DNA of 64,000 nucleotides, taken from Myxococcales bacterium. Lineage in GTDB: Bacteria > Myxococcota_A > Polyangia > Polyangiales > Ga0077539. Shown here in pieces: positions 16,528 through 24,642 of this stretch (positions are counted from its first letter, which is position 1; each line of letters begins with the position of its first letter). The translations under genes and the position numbers were made by a program. Below the pieces are notes generated by a model that ran no database searches, had not been told where the DNA came from, and was given only the letters and a program-made list of their open reading frames with translations. Location: contig JAUSAZ010000062.1 of the NCBI GenBank assembly GCA_030652255.1, forward strand, positions 1 to 64,000. The letters run 5' to 3'.

Positions 16528-19191
16528 CTAGCGCAGCCAGATGGCGACCGAGCCGGTGCGGCTCGTGGCCGTGGCGTCCCACCACCCGAGGTGCCAGTAC
16601 GTGTGCGCGGCGCCGTCGGGGGCGCGGGGCCACGGGTAGCTCCGGGCGTTGCCGACGCCGGTGTAGTCCGACACGTAGTTGGGCCCGAGCGAGCCGTTGT
16701 AACAATTGCTCGTGTCCATCACCCCGTACGAGGTGGGGTAGGTGTCCGTCCACGACACCGACAGGGTGTTCTGGAACACGTACCGCATCGCCCCGGTCGC
16801 GCTCGGCCCGCGCAGGGTCGTGAGGATCACCGGCACGCACGCGCCCCGCTCGGGCAGCGCCACCGCGGGGTTGGCGTTGAGGAAGTTCACCGTCGCGGGC
16901 GACGGGATGGTGAACTTGCTGGCCACGTCGTAGGCCGCGGCGGGCCCGGTGAAGAAGTCCGCGTTGCTGCGCGAGAGCAGCATCTCGCGCGAGCGCCGGG
17001 CGATGGGCACCGCGGCCAGCGACGCCACGCCCCGGCGGTTGAGCCCGTCGTAGGTGCCGCCGCCGGTCGCGAGGCTGTAGAGGTTGCGCACGCCGGTGTC
17101 GCTGTTGAGCGCCGCGACGCTCCCGCGCGACGCGTAGGCCACCAGGGTCCAGCCGCCGCCGTCGGTGGTCATGTCGCAGTACACGTCGAAGGCCGCCGCC
17201 CCGCCGACGCCGTCGGGGTCGATGGCGAACACCCCGCTCGGCGCCGCGGGCAGCGTCTCGTGGATGGTGCGGCAGGTGGTCAGCGACCCGCAGCGGCCCG
17301 CGGCGCACACCCCCGACGCGCAGGCCATCCCGCAGCCGCCGCAGTGCTCCGCGCTCGTGAGCGTGCTGGCCTCGCAGCCGTTGGCCGGGTTGGCGTCGCA
17401 GTCCGCGAAGCCCGCCGCGCACGCCACGCCGCACGCGCCCGCCGCGCAGGTCGCCGTGGCGTTGGCGCCTCCCGCGCACGAGCGCCCGCACACGCCGCAG
17501 TGCGCGGCGCTGGCGCGGGTGTCGACCTCGCAGCCGTTGGCCGGGTTGGCGTCGCAGTCCGCGAAGCCCGCGGCGCAGTCCAGGCCGCAGCGGCCGAGGG
17601 CGCAGGAGGCGGTGGCGTTGGCCCCCGCGGCGCACGCCGTCCCGCACCCGCCGCAGTGGCGCGCGTCGGTGCCCGTGAACACCTCGCAGCCGTTGGCCGG
17701 GTTGCCGTCGCAGTCCGCGAAGCCCGCGTTGCAGGCGAAGCCGCAGGCCCCGGCGGCGCAGGTGCGCGCGGCGTTGGCCACCGCCGGGCAGGCGTTGCCG
17801 CAGGCGCCGCAGTCGGTGACGTCGGTGCGCGTGTCGGCGCAGGCGCCGCTGCACCGCACCTGCCCCGCCGCGCAGCCCGAGGCGCACGCCGACGCGCCGC
17901 CCGAGGTCGCGCAGAGGGGCGTCCCCCCGCTGCAGATCACCCCGCAGGCCCCGCAGCTCGCGGTGCCGTCGAGGGCGGCCTCGCAGCCGTTGCGCGCGTC
18001 GCCGTCGCAGTCCGCGAAGCCTGGGGCGCACTCCAGGCGGCACACCCCGGCGCCGCAGACGGGTCGCGCGTTGGTGCCGCCCGCGCAGTTGGTCGAGCAG
18101 GTGCCGCAGCGCGCCGGGTCGCTGGTGAGCATGGCCTCGCAGCCGTTGGCGGGGTTGTCGTCGCAGTCGCCGAAGCCCGCGGCGCAGGCGGTCGCGCAGC
18201 GCCCTGCGGCGCAGGTGGCCGTCGCGTTGGCGCCCGCGGCGCAGGCCTGCCCGCACGCGCCGCAGTGGGCGGTGGTGACGCGGGTGTCGACCTCGCAGCC
18301 GTTGGCGGGCTCGCCGTCGCAGTCGGCGAAGCCCGCGGCGCAGCGGACGGCGCAGCGCCCGAGGGTGCAGGTCGCGGTGGCGTTGGCGCCCGCCGTACAG
18401 GCGGCGCCGCAGGAGCCGCAGTGGGCGACGCTGTCGGTGACGGCGACCTCGCAGCCGTTGGCCGGATTGCCGTCGCAGTCGCCGAAGCCGGTGCTGCACG
18501 CCGCCACCACGCAGGCCCCGGCGGCGCAGCCCGCCACGCCGTTGGGGGCGGCGCAGACCCGCCCGCACCCGCCGCAGTGGCCCACGTCGAGCTGCACCCG
18601 GCGGCAGGCGTCGGCGCAGCACGCCTCGCCCGCGGGGCACGCCTGGCGGTCGTTGCAGCCGGGCACGCAGGTCGCCATCGGGCCGCACACGGTGCCGGCC
18701 GCGCACTGGTCGTCGCGGGTGCAGCCCACGCAGACGTGCCCGACGGGGTCGCAGCGGAAGGTGCCGCCGTCGGCGGCGCAGTCGGCGTCGACCGCGCAGC
18801 CCGCCTCGCAGCGGCTGGCCGGGGTGCAGTACTGGCCCGCCACGCACGACCCGCGGTTGGACGCCGTGCACGCGACGCAGGCGCCGGTGGTGGTGTCGCA
18901 GACGCGGAAGCCGAACTCGTTGCCGCCGCAGTCGAGGTTGTCGCGGCAGAGCCCGACGGGGACGTCGGCGCCGACGTCGCCCGCCTCGGCCGCGTCGGCT
19001 GGCGCGTCGGGCGCGCCCCGGTCGGAGGTCGCGTCGAGGCCCGCGTCGAGGCCCGCGTCGACGAGCTCGTCGGCGACGTCGACGCCCGAGGCGGGCACGT
19101 CGGGGCCGCCGACCACGCTGTTGTTCCCGCACGCGGGCGCGGCCAGGCCGGCGAACAGCAGACACCCCACGAGGCTGAGCGCGTTCTTCAT
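16528..19191 (-). CDS. Cys-rich repeat lipoprotein with fibrinogen-like C-terminal domain
   Basis: 887 aa. Signal with a probable lipobox (LAAPAC), then an Asp/Ala linker. A Cys-rich head ('GCNDRQACPAGEACC') leads into seven tandem repeats of about 36-40 residues with the core 'ADCDGNPANGCE' and 'HCGxCGxxC'. A C-terminal domain of about 230 residues follows, with 'FDVYCDMTTDGGGWTLVA', the hallmark of fibrinogen-C/collagen-C-like folds, often glycan-binding. It is therefore a surface protein with a stalk and an adhesive head. It is a clear paralogue of the 27196-29622 protein in the repeat region, but with a different C-terminus. Confidence 0.9.
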   Translation of the reverse strand: MKNALSLVGCLLFAGLAAPACGNNSVVGGPDVPASGVDVADELVDAGLDAGLDATSDRGAPDAPADAAEAGDVGADVPVGLCRDNLDCGGNEFGFRVCDTTTGACVACTASNRGSCVAGQYCTPASRCEAGCAVDADCAADGGTFRCDPVGHVCVGCTRDDQCAAGTVCGPMATCVPGCNDRQACPAGEACCADACRRVQLDVGHCGGCGRVCAAPNGVAGCAAGACVVAACSTGFGDCDGNPANGCEVAVTDSVAHCGSCGAACTAGANATATCTLGRCAVRCAAGFADCDGEPANGCEVDTRVTTAHCGACGQACAAGANATATCAAGRCATACAAGFGDCDDNPANGCEAMLTSDPARCGTCSTNCAGGTNARPVCGAGVCRLECAPGFADCDGDARNGCEAALDGTASCGACGVICSGGTPLCATSGGASACASGCAAGQVRCSGACADTRTDVTDCGACGNACPAVANAARTCAAGACGFACNAGFADCDGNPANGCEVFTGTDARHCGGCGTACAAGANATASCALGRCGLDCAAGFADCDANPANGCEVDTRASAAHCGVCGRSCAGGANATATCAAGACGVACAAGFADCDANPANGCEASTLTSAEHCGGCGMACASGVCAAGRCGSLTTCRTIHETLPAAPSGVFAIDPDGVGGAAAFDVYCDMTTDGGGWTLVAYASRGSVAALNSDTGVRNLYSLATGGGTYDGLNRRGVASLAAVPIARRSREMLLSRSNADFFTGPAAAYDVASKFTIPSPATVNFLNANPAVALPERGACVPVILTTLRGPSATGAMRYVFQNTLSVSWTDTYPTSYGVMDTSNCYNGSLGPNYVSDYTGVGNARSYPWPRAPDGAAHTYWHLGWWDATATSRTGSVAIWLR

Positions 19192-19311
19192 GCGACGTCC
19201 CTCTCCTGACCGCGAACCGGCGCGGAGCCTAACGCCCCCGCGACGACGCCGTACAGGTCGGACGTCACCCGCGCGCCGCGAGCTTGGATGAGCCCGGCGC
19301 GGGACGGTCGA

Positions 19312-19569
19312 TCAGGCGAGGTGGCCGTTGGCGAAGCAGCACGGCGGCGTGAGCGACCACTCCCGCATCGCCTCGCGCACCGGGCGATCGAGGTGGACCT
19401 TGTCGTCGACCGCGGCCACCCACTGCATCGGGATGTAGTGGCGCATGCCCTGGGCGTCCTGCTCGAGCTCGATCATCTCGTCGCCGACGAGGCGATCGAC
19501 GACGGCGATCGGCGCGTCTTCCGATCCGACCACGGGCATCTGCGAACGAATCCTGTCGATGTCGATCAT
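19312..19569 (-). CDS. DUF2171-family small protein
   Basis: 85 aa. Start at 19569 is fixed by a strong GGGAGG eight bases before the ATG. The sequence 'MPVVGSEDAPIAVVDRLVGDEMIELEQD' and 'RHYIPMQWVAAVDDKVHLDR' matches the DUF2171 pattern: a short PRC-barrel-like beta protein of unknown role that often sits near stress or membrane-homeostasis genes. It ends in CCFANGHLA. It stands alone between the big repeat lipoprotein and an inverted-repeat element. Confidence 0.85.
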   Translation of the reverse strand: MIDIDRIRSQMPVVGSEDAPIAVVDRLVGDEMIELEQDAQGMRHYIPMQWVAAVDDKVHLDRPVREAMREWSLTPPCCFANGHLA

Positions 19570-19619
19570 GGCGAAACCTCCCATCGGTTGATGATGCATC
19601 GGACGTTCCACCCGCGGCG

Positions 19620-19958
19620 GCCTCGCCCTCCGAGGGGAGCACCCGCCCGGTGTCTCCGCGCTCGTTAGGGGGGGGACCGCTACGCCTGCGTCGGGGGAGA
19701 GGAACCGCAAGGGTCGCAAGGGTCGCAAGGGAGAAGCGAGGGGCTGATGGAGTCAGGCGCTCGAAGCACTCACCTCGTGTCGGAGACCGGCATCGCTCTC
19801 AGGACCCTCTCGGGAGACCAAAGCAGGGAGCGCCGCCAGAACCTAAACCCCTTGCGACCCTTGCGACCCTTGCGGTTTCTTCTCCCCCGACGCAGCCGTA
19901 ACGGTTCCCCCAACGAGCGCGGAGACACCTCGCGGGCGCTCCCCTCGGAGGGCGAGGC
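19620..19958. repeat. Long imperfect inverted repeat element
   Basis: Bases 19620-19731 and the reverse complement of 19848-19958 match over about 110 bp with scattered differences and small indels. The inner ends carry CAAGGGTCG direct repeats (GCAAGGGTCGCAAGGGTCG and its complement); the outer ends carry GCCTCGCCCTCCGAGGGG. The spacer (19732-19847) has no credible gene. The rest of 19570-20091 is also empty. The structure resembles a non-autonomous MITE or a large intergenic hairpin. Confidence 0.75.
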
Positions 19959-20091
19959 TGCTGATCGAAGGCGTGGGCAGGCGCTCGGCTCAACCCGTCA
20001 CATCCCCTGCGACCAGGTACTTAGGGGACGGCCGGTTGTTGACGCGGCCGTCGTTGGACATGGCCCCGGCCGCCGCGGTAGGCCCGTTCCG

Positions 20092-21279
20092 ATGACCGCG
20101 CGCCCGCCCGTCCGTTGCTCCCTCGCGCTGACCGCGCTCGTCGCCGCCTGCTCGGGCGCCTCGCGCCGCTCCCCGCCCGCGGCGTCGCCCGCGCGGGTCG
20201 AGGCCGCCGTCGACGCCTCGACCCCGCCGGCCGACGCCGCGTCCCCTGCGGGGCGCGCCGCGGTCGCCTTCCCTCCCTGCCGCCGCGACCTCCCGCCCGC
20301 CGCCGCGCTGCGCCTCGACGAGACCAACGCCATCCCCGAGATGCCCGCCGACCCGTCGCCCGCGCTCGCCGCGGCGTGCCGTCGCCTCACCGCCGCCACG
20401 GCCGCGCACTACCGTCGCGTGCGGCGCGGCGACGCCGACCCGGCGGACTTCCAGAGCCGCGAGCTCGGGGTGTGCCTCGCGGCGGGTCGCGGCGCGTGGG
20501 CCTTCGAGGTCACCGCGCTGCGGGTCGGTCCGATGGTCGACGAAGTGGCGCAGACCTACGAGGGCCAGTGGCGGCTCGTGTACCTCGACCCGGCGGGCCG
20601 CACGCTTCCGTCGCCCGTGAGCGGCGCCCTGACGCTGCGCGGCCAGGGGTCGCACCGCCCCGCCCGCACCTGGGTGATCGACGTCGACGGCGACGGCGTC
20701 GGCGAGCTGCGCTTCGTCTCCGAGACCGACTGGGTCGAGGAGTCGTTCACCGACGGCACCTGGGTGATGCAGGCGCGCGACGGCGCCGTGCGGCCCTTCG
20801 CGCCGCTCGCCTCGGTGTCCTGCGCGTCGCCCGCCGACGTCGACGGCGACGGCCGCGTCGACTTCCTCGTCCCCCCGCCCTACCGCATCCCCGCGCCCGG
20901 CCTGCGGGACGACCAGACCCTCACCGGGCTCTCGATGGTGCTCCACGGCCGCGCCGACCTCACCTGGGTGGCCGACGACCACGTGGCCCGCGAGTTCGTG
21001 CGCCAGCGCTGCGCGGCCACCCCCGAGGGCCCGCCCTTCTACCACCCGTCCGACACCACGCCCGACGCGACGCTCGACGACTCCATCACCCGCCTGACCT
21101 GCGCGCGCTTCCGGGGCGTCTCCGTCGAGGCGCTGGAGGGCGCGCTGCGGGCGGAGCTCGGCGCGATGGCGAGCCCCACGGCCGAGGCCGAGATGTACGG
21201 CAGCGGCACGCTCGCCGGCACGGTCGCGGCGCTGCGGCCCGAGGCTCCCTTCACCGTCGAGGCGCGCTGCCCGCCGTAG
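20092..21279 (+). CDS. Lipoprotein with EF-hand-like DxDGDG motifs
   Basis: 395 aa from the ATG at 20092. Signal CSLALTALVAAC with a lipobox-like VAAC, then an Ala/Pro/Asp linker to about residue 60. The mature domain carries two calcium-loop motifs, 'DVDGDGVGELRFV' and 'DVDGDGRVDFLV', as in VCBS/FG-GAP or dockerin-type loops. Otherwise no recognisable family. Its last 29 bp overlap the end of the convergent MYXO-CTERM gene. It is probably a periplasmic or surface calcium-binding protein. Confidence 0.78.
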   Translation: MTARPPVRCSLALTALVAACSGASRRSPPAASPARVEAAVDASTPPADAASPAGRAAVAFPPCRRDLPPAAALRLDETNAIPEMPADPSPALAAACRRLTAATAAHYRRVRRGDADPADFQSRELGVCLAAGRGAWAFEVTALRVGPMVDEVAQTYEGQWRLVYLDPAGRTLPSPVSGALTLRGQGSHRPARTWVIDVDGDGVGELRFVSETDWVEESFTDGTWVMQARDGAVRPFAPLASVSCASPADVDGDGRVDFLVPPPYRIPAPGLRDDQTLTGLSMVLHGRADLTWVADDHVAREFVRQRCAATPEGPPFYHPSDTTPDATLDDSITRLTCARFRGVSVEALEGALRAELGAMASPTAEAEMYGSGTLAGTVAALRPEAPFTVEARCPP

Positions 21280-23176
21280 GCCCCGCCCGCCGACGTCGCC
21301 GCGCCATCAGCGCGACCGCCACGCCCACCGCGAGCGCCCACCGACCGCCCCGCGCCCCGTCGCGCCCCGGCACCGCGCAGCCGCAGCCGTCGGTCTGCGG
21401 CGCGGTGATCTCGCCCGCTCCGGCGTCGAGCGCCATCGATCCCGCATCCACCACGCCCGCGTCCACCACGCCCGCGTCCGCCGCGCCCGCATCCACGACG
21501 CCCGCGTCCACGACGCCCGCGTCCGCTGCGCCCGTGTCCGCCGGTCCCACGTCCGTCGCCCCGGTGTCCGTCGGTCCCGCGTCCGCCGGTCCCGTGTCCG
21601 TCACTCCCGTGTCCGTCACGCCAGCGTCGGCGACCCCTGCGTCCGCCGGGGTGCACTGCACCTCGTCGATCATCCCGTCGCAGTCGTCGTCGGCGCCGTT
21701 GCACGTCTCGGTCGTCGGCGCGCGGGTCACCACGTCCGTCGGGCACGCGGCCGACACGCCGTCGCACGCCTCCGCGGGGTCGCACGCCGCGATGGTCGCC
21801 GTCGCGCGGCACACCTCGCCCGCGGGACGCCGCCCGTCCGCCGGGCAGTTCACCGACTCGCCGTCGCAGGTCTCTGCCGCGTCGCAGTCCCCCGCCGCGG
21901 CGCGACACACCGCACCCCGCGCGCCCGGCCGCCACGCGGTGGGCCCGCTCGCCGCCGCGCTCGCCGCGCAGGCCTCGCAGGCGTTGGCGGGGTTGGCCTG
22001 GCCGTCGGTGAAGCACGCCCCGCCGATGCGGCAGAAGCCCTCGTCCACCAAACCGTCGCAGTCGTTGTCCGCGCCGTCGCAGGTCTCCGCTGCGCCCGGG
22101 CTGCGCTCGCTGCGCGCGTCGTCGCAGTCGACCCTCGCGCCCGTCGGCGCGCACAGCGCCGGGAAGAACCCGTCGGCGTCGCGGTCGACGCAGGCCGTCC
22201 CCGCCCCGGCGAAGCTGAGCGCGGGGACCTCCCCCGGGCCGGTCGCGAAGGCCGTCACCGACAGCGACGGGAACGACACCGCCACCGGCGGCGCCGACGC
22301 CCCGCGGCCCACGTAGAGCCGGCTCGTGCGCCCGTCGAACATCAGCCCGCAGTCGTTGGCCGCCATCGACGGGATGACGACCTCGCCCAGCACCGCGAAG
22401 GGCGCGTCGGCCCCGACGATGCGCACCGCGCCCGTCGTCGGGAAGAAGAACGCCCGCCGCCCCGCCTCGTCGACCGCCACGCCGCCGCCGGAGTTGCCCG
22501 TCGTGCGGTTGCGGTGGCCGGTGTCGGTGACCGCCCCGAAGGCCCCGCCGCTCTCGGTGATCCGCGACACGTCCACCGCGAGCACCGGGCCGCCGTCGCC
22601 GCCGGTGACGAAGAGCTGCTGCCCCCGGGTGTCGACCGCGAGCTGGTCGCCCGCCGAGGTGGCCACGGGCTCGGCCGGCAGGTCGGTGAGGGTGATCATC
22701 GCGACGACGCCGCCGTACTGCGCGCCGTCGGTGAGGCTGAGCGCGCGCAGCACGCGGGTGACCGTGTCGTAGAAGAAGAGCACCCGGCGCGGCGCGTCGA
22801 CCTCGATGGCGAGCGAGCCCGACGAGGTGACCGGGATGTCCCGCGCCGCGAAGCGGGTGAGCCCGACGGGCTCGTAGGCCTGGATCGCCTGGCTGGCGGC
22901 GCAGCACGCCGAGCCGTAGATCACACCGCGCACGGGGTCGAGGGCGATGGCGCCGTTGAGGGTGCCGCGGGTGGCGGAGGCGATCACCCCGAAGGGCGCC
23001 TCGGTGTCCTGCGCGGTGAGCACGCCGTTGTGCGGCGAGCCGTGCGTGAAGGCGACGGCGTAGAAGGCCCGCGCGGGGTCGACCTGCGCGGCGGCCACGG
23101 AGGGCGCGGCCAGCGCCGCGAGGGCGAGGACGGTGCAGAGGGAAGGGTGAGGGGAGCCCGGGCGAGCGCGCTTCAT
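21251..23176 (-). CDS. MYXO-CTERM surface protein with MopE-type metal-binding motifs
   Basis: 641 aa. Signal peptide ends near SVAAAQ. Residues about 30-330 form a beta-propeller-like domain. Then come two putative metal-binding motifs, CDGADNDCDGLVDEG and CNGADDDCDGMIDE, as in MopE-related proteins, with Cys-rich stretches between. A degenerate VVDAG/TDTG repeat linker (about residues 525-590) leads to a tail with GCGCAVPG, one hydrophobic helix and RRRRR, the MYXO-CTERM layout that marks proteins for cell-surface sorting. Convergent overlap of 29 bp with the upstream plus-strand gene. It should be anchored at the cell surface after processing at the Cys of the tail. Confidence 0.88.
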   Translation of the reverse strand: MKRARPGSPHPSLCTVLALAALAAPSVAAAQVDPARAFYAVAFTHGSPHNGVLTAQDTEAPFGVIASATRGTLNGAIALDPVRGVIYGSACCAASQAIQAYEPVGLTRFAARDIPVTSSGSLAIEVDAPRRVLFFYDTVTRVLRALSLTDGAQYGGVVAMITLTDLPAEPVATSAGDQLAVDTRGQQLFVTGGDGGPVLAVDVSRITESGGAFGAVTDTGHRNRTTGNSGGGVAVDEAGRRAFFFPTTGAVRIVGADAPFAVLGEVVIPSMAANDCGLMFDGRTSRLYVGRGASAPPVAVSFPSLSVTAFATGPGEVPALSFAGAGTACVDRDADGFFPALCAPTGARVDCDDARSERSPGAAETCDGADNDCDGLVDEGFCRIGGACFTDGQANPANACEACAASAAASGPTAWRPGARGAVCRAAAGDCDAAETCDGESVNCPADGRRPAGEVCRATATIAACDPAEACDGVSAACPTDVVTRAPTTETCNGADDDCDGMIDEVQCTPADAGVADAGVTDTGVTDTGPADAGPTDTGATDVGPADTGAADAGVVDAGVVDAGAADAGVVDAGVVDAGSMALDAGAGEITAPQTDGCGCAVPGRDGARGGRWALAVGVAVALMARRRRRAGPTAGSAPRR

Positions 23177-23208
23177 GGGACCGTGAGCGTTACACGATCC
23201 CGGCGGGG

Positions 23209-23820
23209 CTATCGATCGTCGCGCACCAGGACGAAGTAGTGGTCGAGCGCGCGCTCGCCCTTGTACGCCGCCCCGATGCTCACGCCGTCGGTGACCCGCC
23301 GCAGGAAATCGCGCGTGCCCGCGAACACCAGCCGCTGGAGGCCCTTCTCGTTGGGCACCACCGCGGGCCACCCCTCGACGACGCCCTTGTCGGGCACCTG
23401 GAAGTAGTCGACCACCACGTCGCCGCGGGCCGTCCACACGGGGTTGTCGCGCACGGCATACGCGACGAAGTAACCCGGGCCGAACCACCGCACCGACGCG
23501 CCCTCGTTGTAGCCGAAGAGCCGCGCGGTGCCGTCGTCGGGGCGGCAGAAGCGCTTCTCGAAGGTGCGGAAGGTCTTCATCACCGGGAGGGTGTTGCGCC
23601 CGTGGTGGCGCACCTCCGCGCGGTCGCCCTTGGTCGCGGGCACGAGGTCGGCGAGGGTGATCGCCTCGGACTGCGCGGCGACGGCGTACAGGCGGCGCTG
23701 GCCCGCGCGGTCGAGCGCGAAGAGGGCCTCGCGGCGCTCGAGGAAGGGGCGGTCGGAGAACCAGTCGGCGACCTCGGCGATGCGGGTCACGCGGCGTTCG
23801 AGCAGCTCGGTCAGTTGCAT
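23209..23820 (-). CDS. Conserved-looking cytoplasmic protein, function unknown
   Basis: 203 aa from the ATG at 23820 (MQLTELLERR). No signal peptide or membrane segment. The sequence reads as a compact alpha/beta protein with 'RPFLERREALFALDRAG', 'GYNEGASVRWFGPGYFVAYAV' and 'VVDYFQVPDKGVVEGWPAVVPN'. I do not recognise the family. It lies 32 bp upstream of the MYXO-CTERM gene on the same strand, so it may share its transcript, and 66 bp downstream of the cytochrome c gene. Confidence 0.7.
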   Translation of the reverse strand: MQLTELLERRVTRIAEVADWFSDRPFLERREALFALDRAGQRRLYAVAAQSEAITLADLVPATKGDRAEVRHHGRNTLPVMKTFRTFEKRFCRPDDGTARLFGYNEGASVRWFGPGYFVAYAVRDNPVWTARGDVVVDYFQVPDKGVVEGWPAVVPNEKGLQRLVFAGTRDFLRRVTDGVSIGAAYKGERALDHYFVLVRDDR

Positions 23821-23886
23821 GATGGCGCGCGGCGTGTCCCACCAACGGGCGGCCGCCAAAGCGGCAAGATTGGTATCAAATGAGTA

Positions 23887-24642
23887 TCAGGGGCAGCGGA
23901 AGAGCATCGTGAGGTCGCGCACGTCGGCGTCCGAGAGGGCCTCGACAGAGAAGGGGGGCATCGTGCCCGCGTACCCGAGGAAGCTCCCGTGGCGGACCTT
24001 CTCGACCACCACCGTGCGCATGTACGCCGTGTGGTCGTCGTAGCCCGCGGGCAGCTCGTCCGCGCAGTGCTCGCGCTCGGTCTCGCCCGGCACCACCGTC
24101 ACGAGCGGGCCGAGCCGCCCGGCGCCCGTCCCGAGGGCCCCGTGGCAGTTGGCGCACGCGCGGCTCCAGAGCGCGCGGCCGCGGGTGGCGTCGCCCTCGC
24201 CGAGCGGGCGCACGATGCGCGGGAAGGTCTGCGGGACGGCCGCGGTGCCCACCGTCGAGCCTGCGGGGCTGAGCGAGTCGAGCCAGGCGTAGAGGGCCTC
24301 GCCGGTGCGGCCGTCGAGGTCCGTCGGGGTGCCGCGCATGAAGAAGGTCCAGCAGCGGGCGACGGCCTCGTCGAGGTGGGCGGTCTCTCCCCCCCAGAAC
24401 GACGGACGGAGCGCGGCCCCCTCGAGCGGCGCGCCCGGCAGCAGGCGGGTGCCGACCTCCGCGCCGCGCACGGCGTGGCAGGTGGTGCACGCGAAGACGT
24501 TGTAGCGCGAGCGGCTGGCGGCGGCGCTCTGCGCGAGCGCGGCGCCCTCGGCGGAGGCAGGCAGGCGAAGCTCCGTGTCGGCGCAGGCCGGGAGCGCGAG
24601 GGCGAGGGCGAGGGCGAGGGCGAGGGCGGAGAGGGTCTTCAC
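23887..24642 (-). CDS. Di-haem cytochrome c lipoprotein
   Basis: 251 aa, GTG start at 24642 overlapping the stop of the upstream gene (GTGA). Lipoprotein signal with lipobox LPAC; the hydrophobic core is an (AL)n run coded by a hexanucleotide repeat. Two haem-attachment motifs, CTTCH (residues about 52-56) and CANCH (about 160-164), show two cytochrome c domains, each followed by candidate Met ligands, the second as 'GTMPPF'. It would carry electrons at the outer face of a membrane. Co-transcribed with the beta-propeller lipoprotein just upstream; the pair resembles a periplasmic oxidase/electron-acceptor module, which is inference. Confidence 0.87.
   Translation of the reverse strand: MKTLSALALALALALALPACADTELRLPASAEGAALAQSAAASRSRYNVFACTTCHAVRGAEVGTRLLPGAPLEGAALRPSFWGGETAHLDEAVARCWTFFMRGTPTDLDGRTGEALYAWLDSLSPAGSTVGTAAVPQTFPRIVRPLGEGDATRGRALWSRACANCHGALGTGAGRLGPLVTVVPGETEREHCADELPAGYDDHTAYMRTVVVEKVRHGSFLGYAGTMPPFSVEALSDADVRDLTMLFRCP
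24597..24630. repeat. GGCGAG hexanucleotide tandem repeat inside a signal peptide
   Basis: Four perfect GGCGAG units (24601-24624) with degenerate flanking copies. On the coding (minus) strand they spell alternating Leu and Ala in the signal-peptide core of the cytochrome c lipoprotein. Length changes would keep the reading frame. Confidence 0.8.

Noticed and set aside
13854..16823. Plus-strand open frame of about 990 codons opposite the 912-aa protein
   Set aside because: The minus-strand protein has a good ribosome site and natural composition; the plus frame is Arg/Gly/His-rich noise.
16429..19209. Plus-strand frame of about 920 codons opposite the fibrinogen-like lipoprotein
   Set aside because: Antisense shadow; the minus strand carries a signal peptide and seven Cys repeats.
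19650..19993. Short frames with 'LATLATLA' or 'RVARVAR' products
   Set aside because: They merely translate the CAAGGGTCG repeats of the inverted repeat element.
21251..21279. 29-bp convergent overlaps here and at 56644-56672 as a shared regulatory device
   Set aside because: The equal length appears to be coincidence; the sequences are unrelated and simply run through opposite stops.
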